A stretch of DNA of 8,741 bases, taken from Alphaproteobacteria bacterium. Its GTDB lineage: Bacteria > Pseudomonadota > Alphaproteobacteria > RF32 > UBA3637. Positions within the stretch are counted from its first letter, which is position 1. Every line of letters starts with the position of its first letter. The stretch spans positions 1 to 8,741 of the forward strand of contig JAGBRF010000085.1 in NCBI GenBank assembly GCA_017632555.1, given 5' to 3'. Made by a program: the position numbers and the translations under genes. The notes under the pieces were generated by a model, which saw nothing but the letters and a program-made list of their open reading frames with translations, was not told the origin of the DNA and ran no database searches. Positions 6,837 to 8,741 of this stretch are shown here, piece after piece.

Positions 6837-7784
6837 ATGAAAATAGAAATTTCAGATTCATTAATTCTTTGGGGAATTATTGGAATGTTGGCTTTCACAG
6901 GATGCACATACACTGCTCCTATTGCCAGAGATTACAGAGTAAATAAAGTGGAAAGACAAGTTCCGGAAACTATTGTTTACGAAAGACCACAACAACCAGT
7001 TGTTGTACAACAACCGGTTTACACGGCACCTGTTGTACGTCCAAGATACCGTTACAATTACGGAACAACAATCATTGTTGAAGATGGATATGATTATGGA
7101 TTTGGATTTGGTGGAATGACTCCACGTCGTCCAGACTATGGCCGACCCATCATTCCGCACATCAGAATTGAACCGGAATATGAACACGGTGGTCGTGGTC
7201 ACGGCGGCGCACCACATGATGGTGGACGTGGTGAACATGGTCGTGGATTTGAACCGCATCAAGGTGGTGACAGTGGATTTGAACCGGATCAAGGTGGTAG
7301 CAGCGGCGGTCGTATCATTTTCAACGGTGGTATCGGTCCCAACGAAGCTGCTCGTTACAATGACGGATTGACTGCCGGTGAAAGATTGGGCAATACAATG
7401 AAAAAAGGCTCAAGTGGAAAAATGCCGAACCCGACAGCTGGATCACTTGTGCGTAACACAATTAAAGGTTACGAAAACCAAGTCCAAACATATAATTGGG
7501 ACAATACAGATCCAACAACTAGAAATGTGGGTAACACAACTACAAGTCGAACAACTAGAACAAATGTGGGTAACACAACTTCAGGTCAAAGAAACGGACA
7601 AGGTTTGGGTACCACACTTAAAAAAAGTTCAAGAAAGTATGCAGATCCGTTGCTTATAGTTGAAGGCGTACAAGTCTCTACTCCGGAACAACAGGTTCGC
7701 AGTTTGTTAAACTTGAACATTAAAGCAAAACACAACAATGCTATGGATGCTGTAATTTATGGCGTCAATGAAAATGTCAGATAA
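6837..7784 (+). CDS. Putative repeat-rich exported lipoprotein, function unknown
   Basis: I do not recognise this 315-residue protein. A hydrophobic stretch (9-21) ends in FTGC (Cys23), an imperfect lipobox with Phe where Leu is usual. The residues before it (KIEISD) are unusually acidic for a signal peptide, so lipidation is likely but not certain. Next comes a Pro/Val/Tyr-rich part (41-75), then a Gly/His/Arg-rich low-complexity part (about 115-160) with two copies of GFEP(H/D)QGG (137-156). The C-terminal half has two NVGNTT repeats (230-249). Two related segments flank them: GERLGNTMKKGSSGK (181-195) and GQGLGTTLKKSSRK (254-267). The end (265-315) looks like ordinary folded sequence. The start is set by AAAGGGAA nine to ten bases upstream. 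It has its own promoter and leader and is followed after 19 bases by another exported protein. A surface or periplasmic structural role is a guess. Confidence 0.72.
   Translation: MKIEISDSLILWGIIGMLAFTGCTYTAPIARDYRVNKVERQVPETIVYERPQQPVVVQQPVYTAPVVRPRYRYNYGTTIIVEDGYDYGFGFGGMTPRRPDYGRPIIPHIRIEPEYEHGGRGHGGAPHDGGRGEHGRGFEPHQGGDSGFEPDQGGSSGGRIIFNGGIGPNEAARYNDGLTAGERLGNTMKKGSSGKMPNPTAGSLVRNTIKGYENQVQTYNWDNTDPTTRNVGNTTTSRTTRTNVGNTTSGQRNGQGLGTTLKKSSRKYADPLLIVEGVQVSTPEQQVRSLLNLNIKAKHNNAMDAVIYGVNENVR
7245..7304 (+). repeat. Two tandem 30-bp coding repeats
   Basis: Units 7245-7274 and 7275-7304 each begin GGATTTGAACCG and continue ATCAAGGTGGT, with a few substitutions mainly near the 3' end. They are in frame and encode GFEPHQGGDS and GFEPDQGGSS. 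The period is a multiple of three, so copy number can change without breaking the gene. Confidence 0.9.
7515..7589 (+). repeat. Imperfect 36/39-bp tandem coding repeat
   Basis: ACAACTAGAA followed by ATGTGGGTAACACAACT occurs at 7515-7541 and again from 7551, where the second copy has three extra bases after ACAACTAGAA. Both copies keep the frame and encode TTRNVGNTT and TTRTNVGNTT. This is a second duplication, independent of the 30-bp repeat in the same gene. Confidence 0.85.
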
Positions 7785-7788
7785 TATT

Positions 7789-7797
7789 AAGGAGGAG
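7789..7797 (+). promoter_or_regulatory. Strong ribosome binding site deciding the start at 7804
   Basis: AAGGAGGAG lies six bases before the ATG at 7804 and is the strongest Shine-Dalgarno in the window. It rules out the in-frame upstream ATG codons at 7759 and 7768, which lie inside the preceding gene. It suggests that this second gene may be translated more strongly than the first. Confidence 0.85.
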
Positions 7798-7803
7798 AAA
7801 AAA

Positions 7804-8145
7804 ATGACAAAGAAAACTTTAAAAACAATTATGCATTATACGATTTTGGGTGCTGTATCAGCTACTACTGCATTTGCAGGCACAGCTTGTGTTAACATGG
7901 TAGACAGCAGAACAGGCGAAGTCGTTTCAACTAACGATTACACAGACGATGTCGTAGCTGTTGGTGAAATGCTTATCGATGCTGCTGAAGTCGGCGGTGA
8001 AATTGCTTTGGGCATTACAAACAGTGCTTTGCGTTACAATCTCAGAAAAAAAGAAATTCATACATGGAAGAATGTACGCAACCATGAAATCAACACTTGG
8101 GAAAGAGTCAATACCCGCAGACGTCGTAGTGGCAGAAGTCGTTAA
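7804..8145 (+). CDS. Small secreted protein with duplicated segment and Arg-rich tail, function unknown
   Basis: I do not recognise this 113-residue protein. It begins with a basic n-region (MTKKTLK), then a hydrophobic stretch (about 13-25) ending in AFA, which fits signal peptidase I cleavage after Ala25. Cys29 follows closely (GTAC), but Gly at -3 is a poor lipobox, so a lipoprotein is the less likely reading. The mature part has an acidic middle (about 34-70) and a strongly basic end. Residues 84-94 (EIHTWKNVRNH) and 95-105 (EINTWERVNTR) are an imperfect 11-residue duplication, each with Ile and Trp in the same places, probably one long helix. The tail is RRRRSGRSR. It lies 19 bases after the putative lipoprotein gene, with no terminator between, and before a strong terminator, so the two are co-transcribed. 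A joint envelope role is inference. Confidence 0.72.
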   Translation: MTKKTLKTIMHYTILGAVSATTAFAGTACVNMVDSRTGEVVSTNDYTDDVVAVGEMLIDAAEVGGEIALGITNSALRYNLRKKEIHTWKNVRNHEINTWERVNTRRRRSGRSR

Positions 8146-8161
8146 TCGTAAAAATAACAAT

Positions 8162-8193
8162 AAAAAAAGTCCCTGCAAAACAGGGACTTTTTT
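8162..8193. terminator. Bidirectional intrinsic terminator
   Basis: AGTCCCTG (8168-8175) pairs perfectly with CAGGGACT (8181-8188) around a CAAAA loop. The stem is flanked by seven A before and six T after, so it can end transcription from both sides. It stands between the secreted-protein gene (stop at 8145) and the convergent rubrerythrin gene (stop at 8209). Confidence 0.95.
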
Positions 8194-8208
8194 ATTACCC
8201 GAATTCTT

Positions 8209-8741
8209 TTAGAAATTTGTATTTTCAATAAAGAAATATGCTTTTGGATGATTGCAAACCGGACAAACTTCCGGAGCAGATTCACCAACATGAATATGAC
8301 CGCAATTGCCGCATTCCCACATCATAATGCTTCCTTTTTTGAAAACTTCACCTGCTTTGATGTTTGCTAACAATTTACGATAACGTTCTTCATGGCGTTT
8401 TTCAATAGCAGCCACCATTTTCATTTGAGCAGCGATCTGTGTAAAACCTTCTTCTTCAGCGACCTTTGCCATTTCAACGTACATGTCTGTCCATTCGAAG
8501 TTTTCTCCGTCTGCAGCATCCTCCAAATTAACTTCGGTTGCCGGTACTTGTCCGTCATGCAAAGCTTTAAACCACAATTTTGCATGTTCTTTTTCGTTAT
8601 TGGCAGTTGCTTCGAACAAATCGGCTATTTGATTAAAGCCTTCTTTGCGTGCCTTGCCCGCATAATATGTATATTTGTTACGCGCTTGAGATTCACCGGC
8701 AAAAGCAATTTGCAAGTTTTTTTCTGTTTTTGAACCTTTTA
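8209..8741 (-). CDS. Rubrerythrin, N-terminus cut by the right edge
   Basis: Rubrerythrin is a cytosolic non-haem iron peroxidase that removes hydrogen peroxide in anaerobes and microaerophiles. The visible part has 176 complete codons and starts [20 protein letters not shown], so only a few residues are missing (family members usually open with M, a few residues, then [10 protein letters not shown]). The ferritin-like diiron domain shows Glu in AGESQA (16), E-K-E-H (49-52) and E-K-R-H (113-116), with further Glu in AEEEGF. The rubredoxin-like domain at the C-terminus has CGNC (143-146) and CPVC (159-162) for one iron. All expected ligands are present, so it should be active. A TTG at 8715 is not the true start, since conserved residues continue before it. 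The promoter lies outside the window, and regulation cannot be seen. It shares a terminator with the unrelated convergent genes. The usual symbol would be rbr. Confidence 0.95.
   Translation of the reverse strand, partial: KGSKTEKNLQIAFAGESQARNKYTYYAGKARKEGFNQIADLFEATANNEKEHAKLWFKALHDGQVPATEVNLEDAADGENFEWTDMYVEMAKVAEEEGFTQIAAQMKMVAAIEKRHEERYRKLLANIKAGEVFKKGSIMMWECGNCGHIHVGESAPEVCPVCNHPKAYFFIENTNF

Noticed and set aside
7245..7589. CRISPR-like array
   Set aside because: There are only two copies of each repeat, they are adjacent and without spacers, and they are in frame inside a gene.
7759..7803. Upstream start at 7759 for the small secreted protein
   Set aside because: It would place 15 charged residues before the signal peptide and ignore the very strong AAGGAGGAG site just before 7804.
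8713..8715. TTG start for rubrerythrin
   Set aside because: The codons before it read KGSKTEKN, a conserved rubrerythrin N-terminus, so the gene continues past the edge.

Overview
The window looks like a chromosomal piece of an AT-rich alphaproteobacterium, probably a host-associated anaerobe or microaerophile. This rests on three things. The mrcA-prfB order and the N-terminal RF2 wording (LLRRRLDWDNA) are alphaproteobacterial in style. The housekeeping proteins carry Gram-negative family signatures. A rubrerythrin suggests low-oxygen life. The species cannot be fixed from the sequence alone. No tRNA, rRNA, insertion sequence, integrase, toxin-antitoxin, defence gene or CRISPR array was seen.

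Left part (1-3231, minus strand), read in transcription order: a HAD-family phosphatase, then the bifunctional penicillin-binding protein mrcA, then the first 85 bases of prfB (release factor 2). prfB starts on the last base of the mrcA stop codon. It already shows the complete programmed +1 frameshift site (internal Shine-Dalgarno AGGAGG, then CTT TGA C), so RF2 here is probably autoregulated. mrcA seems to have its own promoter in a 39-base gap, placed so close to the ATG that the mRNA would be nearly leaderless.

Middle part (3307-6594, plus strand): a divergent, tightly packed operon of an M17 leucyl aminopeptidase (pepA type), D-aminoacyl-tRNA deacylase (dtd) and UDP-GlcNAc enolpyruvyl transferase (murA). 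The genes overlap by 1 and 8 bases. Dtd has an unusual basic C-terminal extension of about 50 residues. murA (first committed step of peptidoglycan synthesis) and mrcA (polymerisation and crosslinking) lie on opposite sides of the divergent junction.

Right part (6595-8741): a 242-base intergenic region holds a perfect palindrome (possible murA terminator), a good extended -10 promoter and a short leader that can fold into nested stems. It drives two unrecognised exported proteins: a repeat-rich, Gly/His-rich putative lipoprotein of 315 residues, and a 113-residue secreted protein with a duplicated 11-residue segment and an Arg-rich tail. This pair is the least explained part of the window. 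A strong bidirectional terminator separates it from a convergent rubrerythrin gene that runs off the right edge.

The previously undescribed candidate is the secreted two-gene unit with its structured leader. The best supported regulatory device is the prfB recoding site, a known mechanism that ordinary gene calling would break into a 23-codon fragment.
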